Shown: one piece after another, positions 34,090 to 40,782 of the stretch | Layout of the letters: each line of letters begins with the position of its first letter | How positions within the stretch are numbered: position 1 is the first letter of the stretch | Assembly: GCA_036272935.1 (NCBI GenBank) | Contig: DATAXP010000112.1 | Span: forward strand, 1 to 40,782 | DNA length: 40,782 bases | From: DATAXP01 sp036272935 | GTDB lineage: Bacteria; Planctomycetota; Planctomycetia; Pirellulales; PNKZ01 | Direction: 5' to 3' | Made by a program: the position numbers and the translations under genes | The notes under the pieces: model-generated | The model's database searches: none | What the model saw: the letters and a program-made list of their open reading frames with translations, nothing else | What the model was told of the DNA's origin: nothing

Positions 34090-35769
34090 TCAATCGTCCT
34101 CGGTTCGCTTGGCGGCGCGGAACACCTCCTCGACCGTGGTGATCCCCCGCATGGCTTTGAGGATTCCATCTTGGTACAGCGTGCGCATCCCCTGTGCTAG
34201 CGCTGCTTTGCGCAGTTCGATGGCGCTGGCGTTTTGAAACGCCAGCTCGCGGATACGTGACGTCATAATCATCAATTCATAAATCCCCAGTCGTCCGCGG
34301 AAGCCGGTACGGTTGCAGTTACCGCACCCCTTTCCTTTCATGAAGTTGGCCTTCGAGGCGACCTCGAACGGAATGGCGGCCGCCTCCAAAACCGCATCGC
34401 TGGGACGAACTGGTTGCCGGCATTTTGCACAATTCACGCGTACCAAGCGCTGCGCCAGGATCGCGATCACGCTGCTGGCGACCAAGTATGATGGTACACC
34501 CATATCCACCATGCGCGTAATAGCACCGGGCGCATCGTTCGTATGTAGTGTACTGAATACCAAGTGTCCAGTTAAAGAAGCTTGAATCCCCATTTCGGCG
34601 GTCTCCGTATCGCGCATTTCTCCGACCAGGATGACGTTCGGAGCCTGACGCAACATGGCCCGGATAATCCGCGCGAAGTCGAGCCCGATGCTGTGCTTCA
34701 CCTCGACCTGATTGATCCCGGGCAGGTAGTACTCGACGGGGTCCTCTGCCGTGATGATCTTGCGGTCTGGGCGGTTCAGCTCGTTCAGAGCCGCATAGAG
34801 CGTGGTGGTCTTTCCCGACCCCGTGGGGCCAGTGACGAGGACAATCCCGTTGGGTCGTCGTATAAGGTTGTTCAGACCCCGGAGGTCTTCCTCCATCATG
34901 CCGAGCTGCTTGAGGCCGACCTTAATGTTGCCCTTGTCGAGCACCCGCATGACGATGGACTGGCCGTGGTTGGTCGGCAGGACGCTGACGCGGAGGTCGA
35001 GCTCCTTGTCGCCGACTGTCACCTTGATCCGCCCATCCTGGGGGCGGCGGCGTTCGGCAATGTCGATCTTCGCCAGAATCTTCACGCGTGACATGACCGG
35101 CCCTTGCAGCCGTTTGGGGATCGCGTCGCGCTCGACCAGGATGCCATCGATCCGGTACCGCACCCGCACCCGGTCCTCGAACGGCTCGATATGAATGTCG
35201 GAGGCCCGGGTGTTCACCGCCTCGGTGATCATCAACTGCACCAGGCGGATGATCGGCGCGCTGGACTCGTCGACCCCTTCTTCATCGCCTCCTTTGGCTG
35301 CGGTGCCGTCGGCGAATTCGGTGAACATGTTTTCACCATCGGCGTCGCTGGCATAGTGCTTGCCGATGGCCGCGACGATCGCCTCGCGCGGGGCCAGCGC
35401 GATGTCGATCTTGCGGTTGAGCACGAACCGCAGCTTGTCCTGCAAATCGAGATCGAACGGGTCGTGCACTGCGATGCGAATCCGCCCCTCCCCCACCGCA
35501 ACCGGCAGGATCGAGTGCTCCCGCGCCAGCGATTCCGGCACCAGTGCGATGATCTCCGGTGCGATGGTCGCCTCGGTCAGATTCACGTAGTCGGCCCCTT
35601 GGTCCTTGGCCATCGCCTGGTAGACCAGATCGGGAGCGACGTCGATCTTGATCAGGGCCTCGTGGATCGGCAGGTTCTGATCGCGCGAAAGCTTTTCGGC
35701 TTCCGCGAGTTGCTTGGGATCGATGAGCTTCTTGCGAATCAGCAGGTCGGTAAAGTCACCGCGTGGCAT
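34090..35769 (-). CDS. GspE/PilB family assembly ATPase (second copy, first of the motor genes)
   Basis: A 559-residue ATPase with the same architecture as the one at 30911-32623. The N-terminal MshEN-like domain has LIRKKLIDPKQLAEAEKLS and LVYQAMAKDQGADYVNL. Core motifs are Walker A GPTGSGKTTT (about residue 315), Asp box TAEDPVEYYLPGINQVEV, Walker B VILVGEMRDTETAEMG and His box LTGHLVFSTLHTNDAPGAIT. The zinc site is CAKC and CGNC. The two copies are clearly paralogues, but the N-terminal domains are well diverged, so they may answer different signals or drive different fibres. It is the most upstream motor gene on this strand; 235 bp without a gene lie before it, and I saw no clear promoter there. 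Confidence 0.95.
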   Translation of the reverse strand: MPRGDFTDLLIRKKLIDPKQLAEAEKLSRDQNLPIHEALIKIDVAPDLVYQAMAKDQGADYVNLTEATIAPEIIALVPESLAREHSILPVAVGEGRIRIAVHDPFDLDLQDKLRFVLNRKIDIALAPREAIVAAIGKHYASDADGENMFTEFADGTAAKGGDEEGVDESSAPIIRLVQLMITEAVNTRASDIHIEPFEDRVRVRYRIDGILVERDAIPKRLQGPVMSRVKILAKIDIAERRRPQDGRIKVTVGDKELDLRVSVLPTNHGQSIVMRVLDKGNIKVGLKQLGMMEEDLRGLNNLIRRPNGIVLVTGPTGSGKTTTLYAALNELNRPDRKIITAEDPVEYYLPGINQVEVKHSIGLDFARIIRAMLRQAPNVILVGEMRDTETAEMGIQASLTGHLVFSTLHTNDAPGAITRMVDMGVPSYLVASSVIAILAQRLVRVNCAKCRQPVRPSDAVLEAAAIPFEVASKANFMKGKGCGNCNRTGFRGRLGIYELMIMTSRIRELAFQNASAIELRKAALAQGMRTLYQDGILKAMRGITTVEEVFRAAKRTEDD

Positions 35770-36004
35770 GGGCGAATCGACGATTGAAGGACGAGGGCCG
35801 AACGGATCGCTGGCGTCCCGGTCGTACCGGCTTCACGATCTTGAAGCGGAAGCGATCGAAGCCGGGGACGAAGACGGACGGCATCGACAACCGGCACAAA
35901 AGGGCCAAATCCGAGGGGAAATGGCGGAAGATTTCCCATCAGCAAGGCTAGTGGGGCAATCTGCGGTTGTCAATCAACCACAGCGATTACGCAGGCGGCG
36001 ACGA

Positions 36005-36568
36005 CTATCGTCGTTGGGCGTCGCGCGCATCGTGGCGGAGCGTGGCTGCCGCGGTCCGCAGCACGTCGGCCTGTTCGAACGACCCCAGCCCCTCGAGGGC
36101 CTCGGCACTGGCGTCGAGTTGCCGGCTGATTTGCCGCCAAGCATGCCATTTCGGTTCGCCAGCCGACAACTCTCGCGAGAGAGGGGCCAACTCAGTTAGC
36201 GTCGAACCGGTTTCCGGTACGGAGGCTATGGCCAGTTGGCTCCGCCGTAGCGTTTCCTTGAGCAGTCCGGGGTGGCCGGCGTCCGACGGGTCGTCGGCGA
36301 AGGTCGAGCCGGCCACCACGTCGAGTCCGGCGTGCCGAATCGCGTCGAAGACAATCTCGGCCGGCTCGTTCGCCGAGGGCTCGTGATGCATCGAGTGCAC
36401 CACCTCGGTCGGCATCGGGAACGTTGGCTCCGCGGCCGCCGGTAGGGACGTGACGGGCAACACGGCCGCAATCGGTCGTTGCAATCGGCCCACCACCCCT
36501 AACGCGGTACCAAGAAACGCCAAGCCGAGCAGCGCCGCGCTGACAATCATACTGCGATGCAGAGCCAT
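36005..36568 (-). CDS. Hypothetical membrane-anchored or secreted protein
   Basis: A 187-residue protein that I do not recognise. The N-terminus has one hydrophobic helix (about 8-28, IVSAALLGLAFLGTALGVVG) after a short basic start, so it is a signal anchor or signal peptide. The rest is soluble, with an early Pro-rich part and a helical C-terminal half (SRQLDASAEALEGLGSFEQADVLRTA-like heptads). GAGG is 8 bases upstream of the ATG. It lies between the pilus motor genes and phhB on the same strand, and no link to either is evident. Confidence 0.7.
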   Translation of the reverse strand: MALHRSMIVSAALLGLAFLGTALGVVGRLQRPIAAVLPVTSLPAAAEPTFPMPTEVVHSMHHEPSANEPAEIVFDAIRHAGLDVVAGSTFADDPSDAGHPGLLKETLRRSQLAIASVPETGSTLTELAPLSRELSAGEPKWHAWRQISRQLDASAEALEGLGSFEQADVLRTAAATLRHDARDAQRR

Positions 36569-36687
36569 CCTTGACCCTCGCCTGAAGCACGAACCAACAA
36601 CCGACAGGCGGGGATTATAGGTGCAGCCGCGACCGTCACAAACACCAGCCTGTGCCTGCTAGCAGCCGGCGCGTGTCGAGGAACCGA

Positions 36688-37050
36688 CTACTTTTTCAGC
36701 TCGATCGGAAGCCGGTCGATTTTCGCCGCCAGGATAAAGTCGTTCTCCGACAAGCCGCCGATGGCGTGCGTCCATAGCTCGATCCACACGTTGCGATAGC
36801 CTTCCAGGTGCAGGTCGGGATGATGGCCATCGGCCTCGGCCGCCTCGGCAACCTTCTCAAAGAACCGCATGCCGGCTACGAAGTTCTTTACCGTCCAATC
36901 TTTGCGGATGCGGTTGTCGTCGTGCGTGAGCCGCCACCCGCCTAGTTTCTTGATCTGCTCGCGGGCCTCTTCGCCACTGTAGCGCGGCACGCCCCCCTCG
37001 CACGGAGCGCATTTCTTGGCGACGAGTTGTTCGGCAGTTTGGGTTTGCAT
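36688..37050 (-). CDS. phhB: Pterin-4a-carbinolamine dehydratase
   Basis: A 120-residue enzyme that dehydrates 4a-hydroxytetrahydrobiopterin and so recycles the pterin cofactor of aromatic amino acid hydroxylases. The catalytic block matches the family pattern in full: E-A-D-G-H-H-P, then six residues, Tyr, nine residues, His, eight residues, Asp (GHHPDLHLEGYRNVWIELWT and onward). The ATG at 37050 is fixed by GGAGGAACTCACC in front of it. The N-terminus has a short C-A-P-C motif (CAPCEGG) not seen in all members. The gene is divergent from thrS, with 158 bp between the starts. No phenylalanine hydroxylase is in the window, so the cofactor partner is unknown. Confidence 0.93.
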   Translation of the reverse strand: MQTQTAEQLVAKKCAPCEGGVPRYSGEEAREQIKKLGGWRLTHDDNRIRKDWTVKNFVAGMRFFEKVAEAAEADGHHPDLHLEGYRNVWIELWTHAIGGLSENDFILAAKIDRLPIELKK

Positions 37051-37208
37051 GGTGAGTTCCTCCTGATAGCCCGAGGGTCGGACGCCGCAATTGGCTTGCC
37101 GAATCGGCTGGTTCGCTGATACGTTTCCTACTTCGGCCCAGGCGTGCCTGTGGCATCCTTTGTATCGATGCCTCTTCGGCTGCCATTTTACCCTGGTTAT
37201 CCGCAACC

Positions 37209-39209
37209 ATGCTCAAGGTCAAACTCCCCGACGGCAGCGTCCGTGAATACTCGAAGCGCATCCGGCCGATCGACGTGGCCCAGGAAATCGGCTCCCGACT
37301 GGCGAAAGCCACCGTCGCCGCGGTGGTCGACGACAAAACCGTCGACACGGTCACGCCGCTGCCCGAAGCGGGCGAAGTGTCGCTGAAACTACTCACCACC
37401 AAGGATGCCGAGGCGCTGCGGATCATGCGCCATTCGTGCGCCCACATCATGGCCCGGGCCGTGATGCGGCTGTTCGGCGGCGTGCAACTGGCCTTCGGCC
37501 CCACGATCGATGGCGGCTTCTACTACGATTTCGATCTGGAGCACAAGCTGAGCGAAGAAGACTTCCCGGCCATCGAGGCCGAGATGCGCAAGCTCGTGAA
37601 GATGGACGAGGCATTCGAGCGGATCGAGATGCCGCGCGACGAGGCGCTGGCCATTTGCCGCGACATGGGGCAGACCCTGAAGGTCGAGCACATCAACACC
37701 GGCCTGGCCGACGAGAAGAACCTGTCGTTCTATCGCCAGGGGGAGTTCATCGACCTTTGCCGCGGCAGGCATATCCCTAGCGCCGGCTTCATCGGCGAGT
37801 TCAAGTTGCTCAGCGTGGCCGGCGCGTACTGGAAAGGCGATTCGTCGCGCCAGCAGTTGCAGCGCCTCTATGCAACCGCGTTCTTCACCAAGCAGGAACT
37901 CGAAGCGCACCTGGCGCTGTTGGAAGAAGCGAAACGCCGCGACCATCGCGTGCTCGGCAAGCAGCTCGAACTATTCGCAGTCAGCCCGACCGTCGGCTCG
38001 GGCCTGATCCTGTGGCTGCCGCATGGCGCGATCATCCGCTCGATCATGGAACAGTGGGTCCGCGAAGAGCTGTTCAAGCGCGGCTACGACCCGGTGTACA
38101 CGCCGAATATCGGCCGAGTCGAGCTGTACCAGATCTCGGGGCATTATCCGTATTACGCCGATAGTCAGTTCAAGCCGATCGACATGGGCGATGGCGAGCG
38201 CTATCTGCTCAAGCCAATGAACTGCCCGCACCATGTGATGATCTATCAATCGAAACCGCGCAGCTACCGTGACCTGCCGGTGCGCCTGGCGGAGTTCGGC
38301 ACCGTGTATCGCTACGAAAAGTCGGGCGAGCTTGGCGGTCTCACTCGGGTGCGCGGCTTCACGCAGGACGATGCCCATCTGTTCTGCACCGCCGACCAGG
38401 TGGCCGACGAGTTCCGCGGCTGCCTGGAGATGACGATGTACCAGCTCCGCACGCTGGGACTGACCGATTACCGTGTGCGGCTCGGCTTCCGCGACCCGGC
38501 CAGCGACAAGTACGTGGGAAGCGCCGAGGTCTGGGACAAGGCCGAGCGCGAACTGGCCGAGGTGTGCCGCTCGTTGGGGATTGAAGCGAAGGCCGAGCAA
38601 GGCGAGGCGGCGTTCTACGGTCCCAAGGCCGACTTTGTGGTGAACGACTGCCTAGGTCGCGAATGGCAATTGGGCACCGTGCAGCTCGATTACAACCTGC
38701 CGAGCCGCGAACGCTTCGGGCTTGAGTACATCGGCGCCGATAACACCCCGCATCAGCCGGTAATGATCCACCGGGCGCCGCTGGGGAGCATGGAGCGGTT
38801 TATCGGCGTGTTGATCGAGCACTTCGCCGGCGCATTTCCGCTGTGGCTGGCGCCCGAGCAGGTGCGCGTGCTTACGGTGAGCCAGAAGTCGGAAGAGTAC
38901 GCCCGCGGTGTCGAGAAGCGGCTGAAGGATGCCGGCTTCCGCGTCACCGGTGACTACCGCGCCGAGAAGCTCGGTGGCAAAATTCGCGACGCGCAGTTGA
39001 AGCTGGTGCCGTACATGTTCGTCATCGGCGAACGCGACGCCGAGGCCGGCACCGTTGCCGTGCGCGACCGCATCGAAGGAGATCAAGGCGCGATGTCCGT
39101 CGAGGCCGCAATCGCCAAACTGCGCGAGGAAGTCGCCGCCAAGACGATCCGCCAAGTGGTAAAGACCACCGCCAGCTTCGCCGACCACGGCGCCGCGAAC
39201 GACTACTGA
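37209..39209 (+). CDS. thrS: Threonyl-tRNA synthetase
   Basis: A 666-residue class II synthetase. Order: TGS domain (about 1-62), editing domain with His75 and His79 (HSCAH) and Cys184 and His188 (CRGRH), catalytic core, and anticodon-binding domain (from about 560). The catalytic zinc ligands are all present: Cys339 (MNCPHH), His390 (DDAHLFC) and His521 (MIHRAP). Motif 2 is RYEKSGELGGLTRVRGFTQD and motif 3 is HRAPLGSMERFIGVLIEH. The C-terminus runs past the usual end with a tail of about 30 residues (LREEVAAKTIRQVVKTTASF and onward). The DNA for this tail is repeated at 40284-40373. infC, a frequent thrS neighbour, is absent. No Shine-Dalgarno is obvious. Confidence 0.97.
   Translation: MLKVKLPDGSVREYSKRIRPIDVAQEIGSRLAKATVAAVVDDKTVDTVTPLPEAGEVSLKLLTTKDAEALRIMRHSCAHIMARAVMRLFGGVQLAFGPTIDGGFYYDFDLEHKLSEEDFPAIEAEMRKLVKMDEAFERIEMPRDEALAICRDMGQTLKVEHINTGLADEKNLSFYRQGEFIDLCRGRHIPSAGFIGEFKLLSVAGAYWKGDSSRQQLQRLYATAFFTKQELEAHLALLEEAKRRDHRVLGKQLELFAVSPTVGSGLILWLPHGAIIRSIMEQWVREELFKRGYDPVYTPNIGRVELYQISGHYPYYADSQFKPIDMGDGERYLLKPMNCPHHVMIYQSKPRSYRDLPVRLAEFGTVYRYEKSGELGGLTRVRGFTQDDAHLFCTADQVADEFRGCLEMTMYQLRTLGLTDYRVRLGFRDPASDKYVGSAEVWDKAERELAEVCRSLGIEAKAEQGEAAFYGPKADFVVNDCLGREWQLGTVQLDYNLPSRERFGLEYIGADNTPHQPVMIHRAPLGSMERFIGVLIEHFAGAFPLWLAPEQVRVLTVSQKSEEYARGVEKRLKDAGFRVTGDYRAEKLGGKIRDAQLKLVPYMFVIGERDAEAGTVAVRDRIEGDQGAMSVEAAIAKLREEVAAKTIRQVVKTTASFADHGAANDY
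39120..39209 (+). repeat. thrS 3'-end direct repeat, left copy
   Basis: The last 90 bases of thrS match 40284-40373 at 88 of 90 positions. The differences are GAG/GAC in one codon and GAC/GAT in another. Similarity ends sharply at the stop codon and at the left edge. Confidence 0.95.
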
Positions 39210-39287
39210 AACACTCGGGACACGGAAGCCACGGGCGCACATCGCACAGGGTGGTTGCGCGTCAGCGGAGTGGGCAAGGCTGGTCCG

Positions 39288-39776
39288 ATGCAATTCAATG
39301 CGGAAGAATACTACCAGGTTAGTCTGGAACGGATAAAGCAAGCCGAATCGCTGTATCGTGAAGAGCGGAGCTACTCGCTGGCGATGTATTGCGCGGGCTT
39401 GTCCGTCGAAACGCTTCTACGGGCATTTCGTTGGACTGAAGATCCATCGTTCGAAGGCCGGCATGACCTCAATGATTTGCTTAAGGCAAGCCGAATATTG
39501 AAAATCGATTATGATTACTTGGAGCGAAAAGGTCTGTCGGACGCAGAAGTTCGCGCAGCTTCGCTAGGGTTGCGAACCGCAGTCAACGAAGTCATTGTTC
39601 TCTGGCACAACAATCTTCGTTTTTCCTCCGAGAAACGTCTGAAGGCATTCCTGAAGCGCATCGACCGACTGCAAGGTAGAGGCGATCCGCTGAAACGAAA
39701 CTCGCTACAACTGATCACCGCAGCCCAGGTTGTCATCAACCGAGGAATGACCCTATGGCCCTCGCTGACAAAGTAA
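39288..39776 (+). CDS. HEPN-domain protein, possible toxin
   Basis: A 162-residue all-helical protein. The start MQFNAEEYYQVSLERIKQAE, then YREERSYSLAMYCAGLSVET and LLRAFRW, follows the HEPN pattern (A-x-x-Y-x-x-A, then a Tyr/Ala helix with A-x-x-V-E-x-L-L-R-A). HDLNDLLKASRI follows, as in many HEPN proteins. The usual R-x4-6-H ribonuclease motif is not obvious; the region VLWHNNLRF is the likely counterpart. The ATG at 39288 has AAGG 9 bases upstream; a TTG at 39255 is an alternative. It overlaps the next gene by 22 bp, so the pair is coupled. HEPN proteins often act as toxins or RNases in defence and toxin-antitoxin pairs. That role is inferred here. Confidence 0.75.
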   Translation: MQFNAEEYYQVSLERIKQAESLYREERSYSLAMYCAGLSVETLLRAFRWTEDPSFEGRHDLNDLLKASRILKIDYDYLERKGLSDAEVRAASLGLRTAVNEVIVLWHNNLRFSSEKRLKAFLKRIDRLQGRGDPLKRNSLQLITAAQVVINRGMTLWPSLTK

Positions 39777-40273
39777 TCGCTGCGTTGCGCCAGCCGCTCG
39801 ACGCCGCCTACATCCGACTGGACAATGACGACGGCATTTCGGGAATCGTCGTTTCAAAGAAATTCGAAGGTATGACGATGCTCGACCGCCAGACGCGGAT
39901 TGACGAGTTGTTGAGTCAAGAATCGAGTGCGATTACTCCACAGGAGCAGCGGCAAGTCCTCATGATCGCGGGGTTGACGCCGGCAGAGTACGAGGCGGCA
40001 GGAGCGCGAGTTCGTATCCAAAAGGTTGCCCAAAGCGCACGCGGCGAATTTGAGATCAGAGTGCATGGCGGATGGTCGGATGCGGAGTACGTTCGCGGTG
40101 CGCTGAATAACCAGAAGGGAGTCAGGACGACGGAGCCCGAGCAGGTTACCGACGCATCCGGCGTGTTGATGAGCTTCCGAGCGGAAGGCTCGCCGGCCAA
40201 TCCGTTGACTAAGCACGGCATTGTGAGCGTGTTGGGCAGCGATCCGCACATTCAAGTTCCAAGAGGCGAGTGA
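39755..40273 (+). CDS. Protein with a BolA-like N-terminus, partner of the HEPN gene
   Basis: A 172-residue protein. Residues 3-55 (ADKVIAALRQPLDAAYIRLD, then ISGIVVSKKFEGMTMLDRQT and RIDELL) follow the BolA layout: amphipathic helix, strand, strand with V-S-x-x-F-x-G-M, then a helix with D-R-Q in place of the usual R-H-R. The Gly-His loop of BolA between the strands is shortened and the conserved His is lost, so Fe-S/glutaredoxin binding is doubtful. Residues 56-172 are of unknown fold. A strong GAGGA lies 7-8 bases before the ATG, inside the HEPN gene, so the two are made together. It has no nucleotidyltransferase motif (Gly-Ser plus Asp-x-Asp), so it is not an MNT antitoxin. An antitoxin or target-sensing role is a guess. 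Confidence 0.7.
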   Translation: MALADKVIAALRQPLDAAYIRLDNDDGISGIVVSKKFEGMTMLDRQTRIDELLSQESSAITPQEQRQVLMIAGLTPAEYEAAGARVRIQKVAQSARGEFEIRVHGGWSDAEYVRGALNNQKGVRTTEPEQVTDASGVLMSFRAEGSPANPLTKHGIVSVLGSDPHIQVPRGE

Positions 40274-40280
40274 CTTCCGA

Positions 40281-40373
40281 ATGCTGCGCGACGAAGTCGC
40301 CGCCAAGACGATCCGCCAAGTGGTAAAGACCACCGCCAGCTTCGCCGACCACGGCGCCGCGAACGATTACTGA
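40281..40373 (+). pseudogene. thrS: Truncated thrS 3' end (direct repeat, right copy)
   Basis: An ATG at 40281 is followed by 29 codons identical to the thrS C-terminus except Asp for Glu near the start, and by the same stop. Bases 40284-40373 are 88/90 identical to 39120-39209. It has no Shine-Dalgarno and is too short to function. It is either a displaced original thrS end or a duplication scar. Confidence 0.9.
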
Positions 40374-40383
40374 CGGCAAAACA

Positions 40384-40443
40384 GAAACCACGGATGACAC
40401 GGATAGACACAGATCATCAAAACATCCGTGTTCATCCGTGGTT
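40384..40443. repeat. Dispersed hairpin repeat, CCACGGATGACACGGATA type (copy 3 of 3)
   Basis: GAAACCACGGATGACACGGA (40384-40403) pairs with ACATCCGTGTTCATCCGTGG (40422-40441). It lies 10 bp after the thrS scar and just before the terminator of the right terminal repeat. Confidence 0.75.
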
Positions 40444-40456
40444 GCCCGATGAGACC

Positions 40457-40474
40457 AAAAAACTCGCCGAGTTT
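40457..40474 (-). terminator. Rho-independent terminator after the right partial gene
   Basis: On the minus strand AAACTC-GGC-GAGTTT is followed by T residues. Same stem as at 309-326 with a changed loop. Confidence 0.65.
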
Positions 40475-40524
40475 ATTGTTTGGTTCCTGAGGGTCCCAGG
40501 GGGGTAGAGACCAAGAAACGAGCC

Positions 40525-40782
40525 TCATTTTTTGGTCTGGTCCAAGATTTGTTCGAACTCATCGGGCAGCTCCAAGCGTTCGTTGCCGGGCGCTTGGTGC
40601 GCCTCGCCGGCCAGCACTTCGAGGTCCGCTTTCAGCGCAGCCTGTGCCGCGGGATCGGTGACGTGGCGGCCGAACAGCTTGCCGAGCTCGGTCAGGAACT
40701 GCGCCAGCTCCTCGCGGGTGACGGTGTCGGGCGCGCGGCGGGCGAACTCTTGCGGATACAGCCGCTCGAGCATCCAAGCGCT
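40525..40782 (-). CDS. 3' fragment of small-terminase-like/HTH family protein, second copy (partial)
   Basis: The reading frame is open to the window edge, starting Ser-Ala-Trp-Met-Leu-Glu-Arg as in the left copy, so this is the C-terminal 85 residues of a longer protein. Codons 1-47 are identical in DNA to the left copy. The last 38 codons keep the pattern A-L-K-A-D-L-E-x-L...R-L-E-L-x-D-E...I-L-D-Q but differ at about 16 residues (for example GEAHQAPGNER for ANAREEPDSNR). The end is ILDQTKK. A terminator follows. It is the paralogue of the left partial gene in opposite orientation, so the organism carries at least two copies of this gene. Confidence 0.5.
   Translation of the reverse strand, partial: SAWMLERLYPQEFARRAPDTVTREELAQFLTELGKLFGRHVTDPAAQAALKADLEVLAGEAHQAPGNERLELPDEFEQILDQTKK

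Larger units (their letters stand above)
39210..40283 (+). other. 1074-bp cassette inserted between two thrS 3' ends
   Basis: The interval between the two thrS tail repeats holds only two overlapping genes (HEPN domain and BolA-like). It is less GC-rich than thrS: bases 39481-39540 have 24/60 G+C, and a thrS stretch at 38941-39000 has 38/60. No integrase or inverted ends are visible. An insertion that leaves thrS intact by supplying its own 3' end fits best. Confidence 0.5.
40451..40782 (-). repeat. Right copy of 332-bp terminal inverted repeat
   Basis: Reverse complement of 1-332 with no gaps. The outer 141 bp (40642-40782) are identical, 40525-40641 are diverged, and 40451-40524 are nearly identical again. 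Confidence 0.9.

Noticed and set aside
37051..37208. T-box or other leader control of thrS
   Set aside because: The 158-bp gap shows no T-box core sequence, no terminator/antiterminator pair and no obvious tRNA-like stem.
1..40782. Linear plasmid or phage with terminal inverted repeats
   Set aside because: The ends cut through a gene at the same codon on both sides, the exact identity stops at 141 bp, and no replication, capsid or terminal-protein gene is present. An assembly boundary explains it better.

Overview
The window is a GC-rich stretch of about 40.8 kb that looks like a complete metagenome contig from a planctomycete (Planctomycetota, possibly Pirellulales-like; this is inference). 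The clues are long pseudopilins with FTLVELMVVIAIIG-type N-termini, EF-hand-like Asp loops in those proteins, a TPR plus toroid-fold membrane protein, many genes with weak Shine-Dalgarno sites, and intergenic hairpin repeats of the CCACGGATGAACACGGAT type. No tRNA, rRNA, CRISPR array, transposase or integrase was found. Both ends carry the same 332-bp sequence in inverted orientation. Its outermost 141 bp are identical, which suggests an assembler k-mer boundary rather than a natural end.

Layout. 1-258: 3' fragment of a small-terminase-like/HTH gene with its terminator. 546-2672: TPR, membrane helix, Pro-rich linker, alpha/alpha-toroid protein. 2753-6333: divergent GntR regulator, then Gfo/Idh/MocA oxidoreductase and class III aminotransferase, with a readable promoter and palindromic operators between them. 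6385-7876: His-rich lipoprotein, another lipoprotein and a DUF2752 membrane protein, all on the minus strand. 7998-9194: a detached pseudopilin. 9324-11716: ymdB and rny, the same pairing as in Bacillus. 11717-12665: gene-poor. 12666-13709: tilS.

13688-35769 (minus strand, read right to left) is a large type IV pilus/type II secretion-like assembly locus. It holds a GspE/PilB ATPase, PilT, a second GspE/PilB, a GspF/PilC platform protein with an extra membrane helix, four tightly coupled pseudopilins (GspG-like, GspG-like, GspH/FimT-like, GspI/PilV-like), a 2735-residue GspK/PilX-like protein and a 758-residue GspJ/PilW-like protein. The secretin, alignment proteins and prepilin peptidase must be elsewhere. 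The motors would power polymerisation and disassembly of a fibre from these pseudopilins, with the GspH/I/J/K-like proteins as a probable tip complex.

36005-40782: a small membrane protein, pterin-4a-carbinolamine dehydratase, thrS, and then a compact cassette of a HEPN-domain gene and an overlapping gene with a BolA-like N-terminus. The last 90 bp of thrS are repeated (88/90 identical) just after this cassette, so it is flanked by copies of the thrS 3' end. This is the best candidate for an undescribed mobile two-gene system here. The giant GspK-like protein and its partners are the second.
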